From assembly GCA_015655355.1 (NCBI GenBank), contig JAATFG010000070.1:1-50407 (forward strand): a DNA stretch of 50,407 nt, read 5' to 3'. Of this stretch, positions 32,817 through 41,460 are shown piece by piece; within the stretch, counting starts at the first letter, position 1, and each line of letters begins with the position of its first letter. Source of the stretch: Lysobacterales bacterium. GTDB lineage: Bacteria > Pseudomonadota > Gammaproteobacteria > Xanthomonadales > Xanthomonadaceae. Below the pieces are notes generated by a model. That model was given only the letters and a program-made list of their open reading frames with translations. It searched no databases and had not been told where the DNA came from. The position numbers and the translations under genes were made by a program.

Positions 32817-34106
32817 ATGTTCAAGTTCCACATGCGTCGCGCGTGCGGGAAAAACCTGCGCGGCGTCACATTCGCGCCGCTGTCGATCGGAGCGTTGCTG
32901 CCCGGCCTCTTCCTGTTGTGCTGCGCCTTGCCGGCGCTCGCCGCACCGCTGCAGGCGGGCATCGACGTGCTGCTGGCGGACATGCCGGCGCAGTTGCAGG
33001 GCAAGCGCATCGGCCTGGTCACCAACCCGACCGGCGTGGACGCGCAACTGCGCAGCGACGTCGACCTGCTTGCCGCGCGCAAGGATGTGAAGCTGGTCGC
33101 GTTGTTCGGCCCCGAGCACGGCGTGCGCGGCGATGCGCAGGCGGGCGATCAGGTGGCCGCGCAAGCCGACGCGGCCACCGGCTTGCCGCTGTATTCGCTG
33201 TACGGCGAGACCAAGGCGCCGAACGCGGCGATGCTGAAGGGCGTCGATGTGCTCGTGTACGACATCCAGGACATCGGCACGCGCTACTACACGTTTGCGT
33301 ACACGCTGGCGAACGTGCTGAAAGCGGGCAAGCAATTCCACGTGCCGGTGTGGGTGCTGGACCGGCCGAATCCGCTCGGCGGCGAGATCGTCGAGGGTCC
33401 GGTGCTGGAGCCGCAATTCGCGTCCTTCGTCGGCATGTACCCGATTCCGGTTCGCCACGGCCTGACCATCGGCGAACTGGCCGCGCTGTTCAACACCGAA
33501 TTCGGCATCGGCGCGGAATTGCACGTGGTGAAGATGCAGGGCTGGTCGCGCACCATGCGCGAGCCGGGCCACGCGCTGCCGTGGTTGATGCCGTCGCCGA
33601 ACATGCCCACGGCGGACACCGCGCTGGCGTATCCGGGCATCGGCCTGCTCGAAGGCACCAACGTCAGCGAAGGCCGCGGTACCACCAAGCCGTTCGAGAT
33701 CGTCGGCGCGCCCTTCGTCGACGCGGACAAGCTTGCCGCCGCGCTCAATGCCGTGAACCTGCCCGGCGTGCGCTGGCGGCCCGTGTGGTTCACGCCGACG
33801 TTCTCGAAGTACGCGAACGAACCGTGTGCCGGCGTGCAACTGCATGTGCTGGACAAGGGTGTGTTCCAGTCGTTCCGCACCGGCGTGGCGCTGGTCAAGG
33901 CATTGCACGACCTGTATCCGCAGCAGTTCAAGTTCGCCTCCAACGCACCGGGCGGCTCGCCGGACTTCTTCCACAAGCTCAGCGGCAATGCGTGGTTGCA
34001 GGATGCGATCGAACGCGGCGATTCGCTCGACGCCATCGAAGCGCGCTGGCAGCCGGGGTTGCGGCAGTTCGGGCAAGCGCGGCGGAAGTATTTGCTCTAC
34101 CCCTGA
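32817..34106 (+). CDS. namZ: NamZ-like exo-beta-N-acetylmuramidase (DUF1343, GH171)
   Basis: A 429-residue DUF1343 protein. NamZ of this family releases N-acetylmuramic acid from the non-reducing end of peptidoglycan fragments. The N-terminus (to about residue 43) holds a hydrophobic export signal ending PALAA. Core blocks: LVTNPTGVD, LFGPEHGVRGDAQAGD, DIQDIGTRYYTFAYT, DRPNPLGG, GMYPIPVRHGLTIGELA, PSPNMPT and LLEGTNVSEGRGTTKPFE. Starts at 32817 or 32832 are both possible. Placed among hexosaminidase and GlcNAc genes it points to use of cell-wall fragments as food. Confidence 0.9.
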   Translation: MFKFHMRRACGKNLRGVTFAPLSIGALLPGLFLLCCALPALAAPLQAGIDVLLADMPAQLQGKRIGLVTNPTGVDAQLRSDVDLLAARKDVKLVALFGPEHGVRGDAQAGDQVAAQADAATGLPLYSLYGETKAPNAAMLKGVDVLVYDIQDIGTRYYTFAYTLANVLKAGKQFHVPVWVLDRPNPLGGEIVEGPVLEPQFASFVGMYPIPVRHGLTIGELAALFNTEFGIGAELHVVKMQGWSRTMREPGHALPWLMPSPNMPTADTALAYPGIGLLEGTNVSEGRGTTKPFEIVGAPFVDADKLAAALNAVNLPGVRWRPVWFTPTFSKYANEPCAGVQLHVLDKGVFQSFRTGVALVKALHDLYPQQFKFASNAPGGSPDFFHKLSGNAWLQDAIERGDSLDAIEARWQPGLRQFGQARRKYLLYP

Positions 34107-34148
34107 ACGGGGCCAGGTTCAATTATTTGGATTTAAGCGTACCTGATG
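34107..34148. repeat. Degenerate palindrome at the 3' end of the Sel1-like gene
   Basis: GGGGCCAGGTTCAATTATTT followed by GGATTTAAGCGTACCTGA, flanked by CAGGT and ACCTG. It is a worn copy of the palindrome at 35037-35070. It supplies the last six codons and the stop of the minus-strand gene that begins at 34917. Confidence 0.6.
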
Positions 34149-34917
34149 GTGGCACTTGTTGTGGCGCCCCTACAGCCACATGTCCGTGCCAGTCCTCGAA
34201 TACATCAACGGCAACTTCGTTGATCTTTTCCTTCATCTGTTCGGTTTGAGGGCAATGGGCGGCAATCTGCGCCATGTTCTGCGGAGAACCGTCGACGTTG
34301 GCCAGGGCGCCGAAATCGAACATGCCCCCCATGCAATAGGTGGTTGTCCCGTGCAGCGAAGCCATGCCATCCGCGTAGCGTTTTTCCACGCGCGGCATGG
34401 CGATCGCGTCGCGATACCGGTTCATGCCTTCGAGAAGTTTCCCGGCTTTCGCCAGTTCGTCCGGCGACAGCGATTTACCGAGATCTTGATGGGGTTTCTG
34501 GAATCGTTTCGTCCCCCGCTCCGCCGCGAGCGTGAGCCAGGCGAATGCGAGAGGGCGGTCAACAGGTTGATGATCCCCATTGAGCGCCATTACGGCCAGC
34601 ACGTATTGAGCCGGTTTTTCGCCCCAACTGGCGGCCTCCTGGAAGAAGCGCTGGGCGTAACCGAAGTGATGTTCACCGTAGTTTTGCGACGCCAGGCAGT
34701 AAAAGTAGGTGCCCGGCAGGAATTTCTCCATGCCGGATACGCATCTTGCATCCGCGAGCTGAGAGTCCGTAACCGTGCTTTCCGAATCGTCATGTCTGTC
34801 TTGCGCACTTGCGGGATTGTCTGGGAATAGACCGCCTGTGGAAACCAAAGCAAACAGGGCCATATGCAAAAAACGGGAAATACAGGCTTGTTTTTCATGC
34901 GAATATTGAAATGACAT
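34123..34917 (-). CDS. Exported Sel1/TPR-like protein, function unknown
   Basis: A 264-residue protein with a hydrophobic N-terminal segment (FLHMALFALVSTGGLF, residues about 15-30) followed by ASA, a likely signal peptide. One clear Sel1-like repeat is seen: AQRFFQEAASWGEKPAQYVLAVMALNG, then RPLAFAWLTLAAERG. Four cysteines could form disulfides. AGGTG precedes the ATG at 34917. Base composition is lower in GC than the sugar-utilisation genes on both sides, and related palindromes bound the gene. Its final residues (SGTLKSK) are encoded inside the palindrome, so the original C-terminus may have been replaced. Confidence 0.75.
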   Translation of the reverse strand: MSFQYSHEKQACISRFLHMALFALVSTGGLFPDNPASAQDRHDDSESTVTDSQLADARCVSGMEKFLPGTYFYCLASQNYGEHHFGYAQRFFQEAASWGEKPAQYVLAVMALNGDHQPVDRPLAFAWLTLAAERGTKRFQKPHQDLGKSLSPDELAKAGKLLEGMNRYRDAIAMPRVEKRYADGMASLHGTTTYCMGGMFDFGALANVDGSPQNMAQIAAHCPQTEQMKEKINEVAVDVFEDWHGHVAVGAPQQVPPSGTLKSK

Positions 34918-35036
34918 GACTACACCTGTTGGTTGGAAGAAATTTGGGCGCTGTCGCAAGAAACGACCTGTCCGGCAAGCCGGGATGGCTGTTGCACCCA
35001 AGCAACGCAGGTGTAGCTGGTATCTCAAAAATGGAA

Positions 35037-35076
35037 TCAGGTACAGTTAAATCGATTTAACTGTACCTGACCCTTT
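35037..35076. repeat. Perfect 34-bp palindrome with trailing T-run
   Basis: TCAGGTACAGTTAAATC is followed at once by its exact reverse complement (35054-35070), then CCC and seven Ts. It resembles REP-type palindromes with CAGGTAC/GTACCTG ends, and on the plus strand it could act as a terminator. A degenerate copy lies at 34107-34148. Confidence 0.85.
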
Positions 35077-35090
35077 TTTTGGGGGCACGA

Positions 35091-37193
35091 TCACTTTGCC
35101 AGCGTGAGCTTGCTCAATACCCACATGTTCGGGCGCGTGTCGCCGGTGAAGTAGGCGCAGACGTCGGTTGCCGTGGATTGCGTGGGGATCGCCGCCTTCA
35201 GCGTGACGAAGCCGTCGCTGTCCGGATTCTCCGGCAGCGGCACGCTGGCGAGGCGCGGGCCGTTGCATTGCGCGCGGATCACCAGCTCGCCATGCGCGGA
35301 AACCGCCGGCTCGAACTTTCGTTGCGCTTCGTCATGGGCGAGCTGGAAGTTGTACGGAATGCGCCCGGCGCGCACTTCGATGTTCGCCACGCCGTTCAAG
35401 TCCGCCTGCTTCCACAGCCAGCACGGCTTGAAAATGTTGACCGCATACACGTCGCGTTCGCCATCGCGCGGGCCATCGTCTTCGAGGTGCCAGCGCAGCG
35501 CGGCGTTGCAATCGTCGAGCTGCATCGAGTTGCGCGTGGTTGCATCGAGCGGCTTCGCCGGCGCGTCTTTCGCGTACAGCAGGCCGAGCGCGTCGTAGCG
35601 TTGCAGCATCGCCGGCAGGCGCTCGCCGAAATCGGCGAAATCCTTGCGGTCGCGCGGCGACCAGCCGGTTTCGGCGAGCGCGGCCAGGCGCGGGAACAGC
35701 GCGTCCTGCAACTGCGCGAAGGTGCGCTTGTGTTCGGTCCACACGTTGGCCTGCACGCCGATGATGTGCGCCTGCTTGTCGGCGGCGAGCGTATCCGGCA
35801 CCGGCTCGTAGTCGTACACCGACTTGAGCGTCTGCACGCCCGGCTGGCCCGGCGCGGTGTCGGCGTCGAACTGCGGATGATCGAAATACAGGGTGGGCGC
35901 CGGCGACATCACCACGTCGTGGCCGGCGTTCGCCGCGGCCAGGCCGCCGTCGGTGCCGCGCCACGACATCACCGTCGCATCGGACGGCAGCGGGCCTTCG
36001 AGGATTTCGTCCCAGCCGATCAACTTCTTGTCGTGGGCGACGAGGAACTGTTCGAGATGGGCGACGAACAGCGCCTGCATCGCGGTTTCGTCCTTCGCGC
36101 CGAGTTCCTTCATGCGTTGCTGCACGCGCGGCGAGGCGATCCACTGGTCCTTCACCGCCTCGTCGCCGCCGATGTGGATGTAGCGGCCGGGGAACAGGTC
36201 GATCAGTTCCGCGTACACATTGTCGAGGAAATCGAACGTGCTCTGCTCGTTGTTGAGCAGGTTCGCGTACACGCCCCAGTCGTGGCCGACCTGCAGCTTG
36301 CCCGGCGCGGTGCCGAGTTCGGGATACGCGGTGATCGCGGCGGTGGCGTGGCCGGGAATGTCGAATTCCGGCACCACTTCGATATGGCGCGCGGCGGCGT
36401 AGGCGACCACGTCGCGCACTTCGTCCTGGGTATAGAACTCGCAATGCGGCAACGGCTGGCCGCCGTCGCCGAGGCCCGCGTCGCCGGCATCGACGCGGCA
36501 ATCGCCGATGCCGGTCAGCAGCGGGTAGCGCTTGATTTCGACGCGCCAACCCTGGTCGTCGGTGAGGTGCCAGTGCAATTCGTCGAGCTTGTGCAGCGCC
36601 ATCGCGTCGAGGAGTTGCTTGATCTGCGCGACGGACTGGAAATGCCGCGCCGAATCCAGCATCAGGCCGCGCCAGGCGAAACGCGGCGCGTCCTCGATGT
36701 GCAGCGCGGGCAGGAGGGTCTGTTTTCCAGTGGATTCGGTGAGCAATTGCCACAGCGTCACCGCGCCGTGGAACAGGCCGGCTTCGCTGCTTGCGCGTAC
36801 CTGCACGCCGTTTTTGGTCACGTCGAGCACGTAGCCTTCGGCGGATTTCGACGCACTTGCGTCGATGGCGAAGCGGATGCCATCGTTCGCGTTCGCATCG
36901 TTGTCGATCTTCGGCAGCGGCCGCTTCGCATCGGCGAGATAGGTATCGAACTGGTGGGCGACGCGTTGCGCTTCGGCGCCGCTGGCGTGCAGCGGCGTGC
37001 TCGCATCGACAGCGTAGCTGCCCTCGTTCTGCTGCAGCACCGCCGGCATCGGGATCAGTTGCGGCACGATCGGCGTGCCGCCTTGCGGCATGGCGGCTTC
37101 GTTGCCGTTGCCCGCGTCGTGCTTGCACGCGGCGAGCAGCAGCAGGGAAGCGGTGGCGAGGATGCGCAAGGCGGGGCGTGCGTGTTTCATCAT
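35091..37193 (-). CDS. Lipoprotein beta-N-acetylhexosaminidase (GH20)
   Basis: A 700-residue GH20 enzyme with a lipobox (LLAAC, Cys23), so probably anchored to the outer membrane, unlike the first GH20. The barrel shows DELHWHLTDDQGWRVEIKRYP, HIEVVPEFDIPGHATAAITAYP, and the catalytic pair Asp344-Glu345 in YIHIGGDE. The C-terminal extension shares its closing design with the other GH20 (LASVPLPENPDSDGFVTL here, LVALPLPQDADANGFVAL there), indicating duplication followed by retargeting. It follows the TonB-dependent receptor gene on the same strand, across a terminator. Confidence 0.95.
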   Translation of the reverse strand: MMKHARPALRILATASLLLLAACKHDAGNGNEAAMPQGGTPIVPQLIPMPAVLQQNEGSYAVDASTPLHASGAEAQRVAHQFDTYLADAKRPLPKIDNDANANDGIRFAIDASASKSAEGYVLDVTKNGVQVRASSEAGLFHGAVTLWQLLTESTGKQTLLPALHIEDAPRFAWRGLMLDSARHFQSVAQIKQLLDAMALHKLDELHWHLTDDQGWRVEIKRYPLLTGIGDCRVDAGDAGLGDGGQPLPHCEFYTQDEVRDVVAYAAARHIEVVPEFDIPGHATAAITAYPELGTAPGKLQVGHDWGVYANLLNNEQSTFDFLDNVYAELIDLFPGRYIHIGGDEAVKDQWIASPRVQQRMKELGAKDETAMQALFVAHLEQFLVAHDKKLIGWDEILEGPLPSDATVMSWRGTDGGLAAANAGHDVVMSPAPTLYFDHPQFDADTAPGQPGVQTLKSVYDYEPVPDTLAADKQAHIIGVQANVWTEHKRTFAQLQDALFPRLAALAETGWSPRDRKDFADFGERLPAMLQRYDALGLLYAKDAPAKPLDATTRNSMQLDDCNAALRWHLEDDGPRDGERDVYAVNIFKPCWLWKQADLNGVANIEVRAGRIPYNFQLAHDEAQRKFEPAVSAHGELVIRAQCNGPRLASVPLPENPDSDGFVTLKAAIPTQSTATDVCAYFTGDTRPNMWVLSKLTLAK

Positions 37194-37201
37194 CTTTCCC
37201 T

Positions 37202-37231
37202 AAAAAAGCGGGCCTGGATGTCCAGGCCCGC
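37202..37231 (-). terminator. Intrinsic terminator after the TonB-dependent receptor gene
   Basis: GCGGGCCTGGA (37208-37218) and TCCAGGCCCGC (37221-37231) form an 11-pair stem with a two-base gap. On the minus strand it is followed by six Ts. It lies between the receptor stop and the GH20 start, so it may lower GH20 expression relative to the receptor. Confidence 0.92.
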
Positions 37232-37284
37232 GAAGTGAAGCATATCGCACGCGAACGTGCACGGATCGTCGAGAGAGAGCGCGA

Positions 37285-39987
37285 TCAGAACTTGAAATGC
37301 AGGTTGAGGTAGTACTGGCGGCCGTTGAGGTACACCGCATACGGCAGGAAGCCGGCCGAGGTGTCGGTGTAGTACTTGTACTTCGGGTTGTTCAAGTTCA
37401 ACGCGTCCAGGCTGACCGAGAGCCAGTCGGTGGCCTTGTAGTTGAACGATGCGCCGAGCGTGCCCAGCTTGTCCTGGTAGAACGGCGTGGCGCGGCTGGC
37501 CCCGGCGAAGAACGAGGAGCGGTAGCTGTAGCTCACGCGCGCGCTGAACGTCTGGTTCTCGAAGTAGGCGGACGCGTTGTAGGTGTTCTTCGAGGTGCCG
37601 AACACCGGATGGTCGTTGTCGGAATCGCCCTTGGCGTAGGTGTAGTTCAGGTCGACGCCGAAGAACTCGCCGATCGGCTGCTGGTAGGTCAGCTCGGCGC
37701 CCTTGACGTTGGCGTCGGTATTGATCGGCGTGGTGACGGTGTAGTCCGCATACACGTCCTGGCCTGCGGCGTGGCTGGCCTGCTGGTCCTTGTAATGGAT
37801 CACTTCGACGCCGTTGACGTCGACGTAATCCTTCATCTTCATGTAGAACACGCTGCCGGCGAGCAGCGCGCGCGGGGCGAAGTACCACTCCAGCGAAGCG
37901 TCGTAGTTGGTGCTGACGATGGGCTTGAGGGTCGGGTTGCCGCCGCTGCCGGTGTGGGTCAGGTCGTCCAGCGAGACGTAGCCGGCCAGCGCCGAATAAT
38001 CGGGGCGGGTCAGTGTCTTCGACGCGGCGAGGCGGCCGACCAGGTCGTCGGTGAGGTTGTACTTGAAGTTCGCGCTCGGCAGCAGCTTGGTGTAGTCGTT
38101 GTCGGTGCTGATCGGCAGGTACGGACCGAAGGCCGACGTGGTGATCGCGCCCGGCACGCTGGCATCGACGCCCTGGTTGTAGTTGATGGTGCCGGCGGTG
38201 TGCACGTAGCGCACGCCGAGGTTGCCGCTCCATTTGTCGCCGGCGAAGTTGGCCTGCACGTAGGCGGCGCTGTCCTTTTCCTTCAGGTCGTAGATGTTCT
38301 GCCAGTTGTAGCGGCCGGCCGGATCGCGGTTGGTGAATTCGGCGTCGATTGCGGCCAACTGTTCCGGCGTGTAGTACCAGATGCCGCCCGGCATGCTGCC
38401 GCCGAGGCCATTGCCGAAGTCGCCCGGATAGGAACCGCCGGACGTCGGCAGGTCGGCCAATGTCGGCATCGTGATCGGGCCCTGGCCGATGTCGCTGTCG
38501 TTGTTGCGCTCGTGTTCGGTGTAGCGCAGGCCGAAATCGAGCGAGGCGAAGGCGCCACTGCCGCTGTTGACCCAGGAACTGTCGGCGGCGAACCAGTTTT
38601 CCTTGTCCTTCACGTCGATGTCCTGATCGCCGAAGATCCAGCCGGCCGACGGGAGTTGGGTCTTCGACGTGTTGTTGTCGCCCAGTGTGTAATCGATCGC
38701 GTTGCCGATGCCGTTCATCTGCCAGCCGACGGTGCCGCCGGTCGGCGAGATGCCGGTTTCGAGCACGTCCTGTTCCGGGCTCTTGCCTTCGCCGTGGCTG
38801 GTGCCGCCCTCGAACTTGACCTTGACGCTGTCATTGACCTGCCAGTCGGCATCGAGTGCGATGTAGTTGGTCGAGGCTTCGGCGCCCGGACGCGAGATCA
38901 TGTCGTACACGCCGTACGGAGTGGTGCCGTCCGGGGCGTAGCTGGCGCCAGTGACCACGCCATTCTTGACCGTGGCGCTGGTCGGCGACTGGGCAGCGAA
39001 CTGGCTGGTCCACATCATGTAGTTGCGGTTGTAGTTGTCCGCCTTCAGGTCCGAGTAGAAGCCGTTCAAGTCGAAGGTCAGGCTGTCGCTGGCCTTGAAT
39101 TCGACGTCGATGGTGCCGCCCTTGCGCTCGCGTTCCTGGGTGAAGTAGGCCGCGCCGACTTCGTTCGGGTAGAGCTTGCCGACCATCTCGGGATTGCTCA
39201 GCGCAACCGGCGTCTTGGTGATCCCATCGGCTTCGAACTCGGGAATGACGCCATAGCCTCCGACCACTTCCTGGCCGTCGCGGCGCAGTTCGCGCTTCTC
39301 GTAGAACGGTTCGACCAACACGCCGAAATTGCCGGCGTCGTTCTTGAAGTTCAGCAGCGCGTCGAACTGCGGCTTGGTGCTGCTCGGCAGGTCGGAATAC
39401 ACCGCGCCGACGTCGACGTCGGCGGTGAACGGCTTGTCGAATTGCAGCGGCTTGCGGGTGATGATGTCGACCGTACCGGCGGCGCCGCCTTCGACCAGCT
39501 TGGCTTCGGAGGACTTGTGCACGACCACCTGGTCGACCACTTCCGACGGTAGCAGCGAATAGCTGACGCTGCGGCCCACGGTCTGCACCTGCGACAGCAC
39601 GAACCAGTCGCCGGTGGCGATGCCGTGGCCGTTGACGGTGGTCTGGGTCAGGCTCGGCGCGGTGCCGCGCAGGCTGACGCGGTCGGCTTCGTCGAACGCG
39701 CCTTCGCTGGCGCTGGACGAGGCGATGTTCACGCCCGGCAGTTCGCGCAGGGTGTCGGCGACGTTCTTCGCCGGCAGCTTGCCGATGTCCTCGGCGCTGA
39801 CCGCTTCGACGTGGCTGCTGGCGTCACGCTTGGTATCCAGCGATTTCTGGATGCTGCCGCGGATGCCGGTGACTGTGATCGTGTCGATGTCGGTGGCAGA
39901 GGTTTGCGCTTGCTGTGCTTGGGCCGCGGCGGCAACAGCGAGGCTGCTGAGAATGGCCGCGGAAAGTAGGGTTTTCTTGCATTTCAT
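37285..39987 (-). CDS. TonB-dependent receptor for amino-sugar oligomers
   Basis: A 900-residue outer-membrane TonB-dependent transporter. Signal peptide residues 1-24, TonB box around residues 35-41 (DTITVTG), then the plug domain (SLDTKRDASSHVEAVSAEDIGKLP in parts, DTLRELPGVN, VSLRGTAPSLTQTTVNG), a long barrel and a terminal YYLNLHFKF. The plug style is that of the large carbohydrate-receptor clade of Xanthomonadales. Placement between the glucokinase-like and GH20 genes suggests chitooligosaccharides or peptidoglycan fragments as substrate. The ATG at 39987 is supported by the signal peptide. Confidence 0.93.
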   Translation of the reverse strand: MKCKKTLLSAAILSSLAVAAAAQAQQAQTSATDIDTITVTGIRGSIQKSLDTKRDASSHVEAVSAEDIGKLPAKNVADTLRELPGVNIASSSASEGAFDEADRVSLRGTAPSLTQTTVNGHGIATGDWFVLSQVQTVGRSVSYSLLPSEVVDQVVVHKSSEAKLVEGGAAGTVDIITRKPLQFDKPFTADVDVGAVYSDLPSSTKPQFDALLNFKNDAGNFGVLVEPFYEKRELRRDGQEVVGGYGVIPEFEADGITKTPVALSNPEMVGKLYPNEVGAAYFTQERERKGGTIDVEFKASDSLTFDLNGFYSDLKADNYNRNYMMWTSQFAAQSPTSATVKNGVVTGASYAPDGTTPYGVYDMISRPGAEASTNYIALDADWQVNDSVKVKFEGGTSHGEGKSPEQDVLETGISPTGGTVGWQMNGIGNAIDYTLGDNNTSKTQLPSAGWIFGDQDIDVKDKENWFAADSSWVNSGSGAFASLDFGLRYTEHERNNDSDIGQGPITMPTLADLPTSGGSYPGDFGNGLGGSMPGGIWYYTPEQLAAIDAEFTNRDPAGRYNWQNIYDLKEKDSAAYVQANFAGDKWSGNLGVRYVHTAGTINYNQGVDASVPGAITTSAFGPYLPISTDNDYTKLLPSANFKYNLTDDLVGRLAASKTLTRPDYSALAGYVSLDDLTHTGSGGNPTLKPIVSTNYDASLEWYFAPRALLAGSVFYMKMKDYVDVNGVEVIHYKDQQASHAAGQDVYADYTVTTPINTDANVKGAELTYQQPIGEFFGVDLNYTYAKGDSDNDHPVFGTSKNTYNASAYFENQTFSARVSYSYRSSFFAGASRATPFYQDKLGTLGASFNYKATDWLSVSLDALNLNNPKYKYYTDTSAGFLPYAVYLNGRQYYLNLHFKF

Positions 39988-40033
39988 GATGCTGTTCCCG
40001 TCGCTTGGTTGAAATTGAGCGGCATCGCCGCCG

Positions 40034-41110
40034 TCATTTGGCACTGTGTGAAAGCTCTCTCTCCCTCGAATTCGCAACGCCCTCAATGGCGTAGTGCTCC
40101 TGTTGCGCGGCAAGCTGGCCGAGGTACCAGCTCGCTGCGCCGATGACGCCCAGTTGCCCGTGCTCGACCAGCCGCACGGGGATTTTTTCCAGCGCCGCGC
40201 GCATGCCGCCCTTGTCGAGGAAGCGCGTGGCGAAGCTGCTGTGCATCAGGTAGTCGCGGATCTGCGGCAGGAAGCCGCCGGCCAGGCGGATGCCGCCGCT
40301 GGCGCCGTAGTTCATCGCCATGTCGCCGACCGCGCCGCCGAGGATTCCGCAGAACACGTCGAGCGCTTCCTTGGCCAGCGCATGGCCGCCGACTTGCGCG
40401 GCGTGGGTGATGTCCGCCGGTGAGTGCAGCGCCACCGGCACGCCGCGCAATTCGCACAGCGCGTTGTACAGGCGCTGGATGCCGGGGCCGGAAATCGCCC
40501 ATTCGATCGACACGTTCGGTTGCCGGTGCAGCCCGTGCGCGAGCAACTGCAGTTCCAGCGCGTTGCCGGGCGCCAGCGAGGATTGCCCGGCTTCGGTGGC
40601 GAGCACGAAGCCCTGATTTGAAGCCCGGGCCGGGACCCACACCGCGACGCCGAGGCCGGTGCCGGGGCCGAGCACGACGATGGGACCGTTGCTCGCGGCT
40701 TTTCCCGGGCCGCAGACCAGATGGGTCTGTTCGTCCGGCAGGGTCGCGGCGGCGTAGGCCACCGCTTCGAAATCGTTGACCAGGCGCAGGTCGGCGAAGC
40801 CCAGTGCGTCGCGCGTCTGCGCGATGTTCAAGGGCCATGGCAGGTTGGTGGTGATCACGCTGCCGTCGTCCAGCGCATAGCCGGCGCTGGCGATCACGCC
40901 GTGCGCGGCGGCGATCCGCTGCGTGGCGAGGAAATCCTTGATGAACACTTCCAGCGCCGCGTGCTGGGTGCATTCGTACTTGTGGAAGGCGAGCACGTCG
41001 ATGCCGTCGCCCTGCGCGCGCACCAGCGCCAGGCGCACGTGGGTGCCACCGACGTCGGCGGCGATGAAGGGACTGCCTGCGAGCGGGGTGGCGGAGGCCT
41101 GCGTGCCCAT
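40034..41110 (-). CDS. Glucokinase-family sugar kinase, probable GlcNAc kinase
   Basis: A 358-residue kinase of the bacterial glucokinase (Glk) family. ATP-binding phosphate-1 loop ADVGGTHVRLALV (residues 18-30), catalytic base in LRLVNDFEAVAYAAA, phosphate-2 LGPGTGLGVAVWV, and adenosine-side GGAVGDMAMNYGASGGIRLAGG. In Xanthomonas, Glk-like kinases (NagK-II) phosphorylate GlcNAc, and no other GlcNAc kinase gene is in this locus, so that role is inferred. It lies 46 bp upstream of the receptor gene on the same strand, and a NagR-like palindrome is about 73 bp upstream of its start. Confidence 0.85.
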   Translation of the reverse strand: MGTQASATPLAGSPFIAADVGGTHVRLALVRAQGDGIDVLAFHKYECTQHAALEVFIKDFLATQRIAAAHGVIASAGYALDDGSVITTNLPWPLNIAQTRDALGFADLRLVNDFEAVAYAAATLPDEQTHLVCGPGKAASNGPIVVLGPGTGLGVAVWVPARASNQGFVLATEAGQSSLAPGNALELQLLAHGLHRQPNVSIEWAISGPGIQRLYNALCELRGVPVALHSPADITHAAQVGGHALAKEALDVFCGILGGAVGDMAMNYGASGGIRLAGGFLPQIRDYLMHSSFATRFLDKGGMRAALEKIPVRLVEHGQLGVIGAASWYLGQLAAQQEHYAIEGVANSRERELSHSAK

Positions 41111-41460
41111 CGGATTCCTTAGTGCGGCGATTGCGTTCGCGGTCCGGGTTGGACCGTGATTGGTGTCGAAGTGTTGGTCTTGCCTGACAACGATGTCAAT
41201 GCCACTTCAGGGTAGGTGTCGGAAACCGGGTGGATTGCCGCCACACGAGTTGTTAATCGCGTTTAACGAAAGCGATTGATGCGGTTTTTGTGGCTATTTC
41301 TGCGGCAATGCAACAGATTTTCGGGTGCCGACTGGCCCTCGGGAGGACGCGTCATGGCGGGATTCGACCATCCGCTACCCGTCGCGGGTGGGCCGACCGG
41401 CTGGCATGACGGCGCAAAATATGACACCGTTGCCGAAATTTCCGGGGAGAGACGTCAGAC
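41111..41460. promoter_or_regulatory. Divergent glk/nagP control region with NagR-like boxes
   Basis: A 350-bp gap without a credible gene. TGACA-ACGA-TGTCA (41185-41198) matches the core of the Xanthomonas NagR box (as I recall it, AATGACARCGYTGTCATT). A half-preserved copy, ATGACACCGTTG, lies at 41421-41432, about 30 bp before nagP. GTTAA-TCGCGT-TTAAC (41252-41267), with AATCGC and GCGATT at 41255 and 41272, is a further LacI-type palindrome. These sites would let NagR repress both directions. Confidence 0.65.

Noticed and set aside
35079..37238. A 719-codon plus-strand open frame
   Set aside because: Antisense to the lipoprotein GH20, which has an intact lipobox and catalytic pair.
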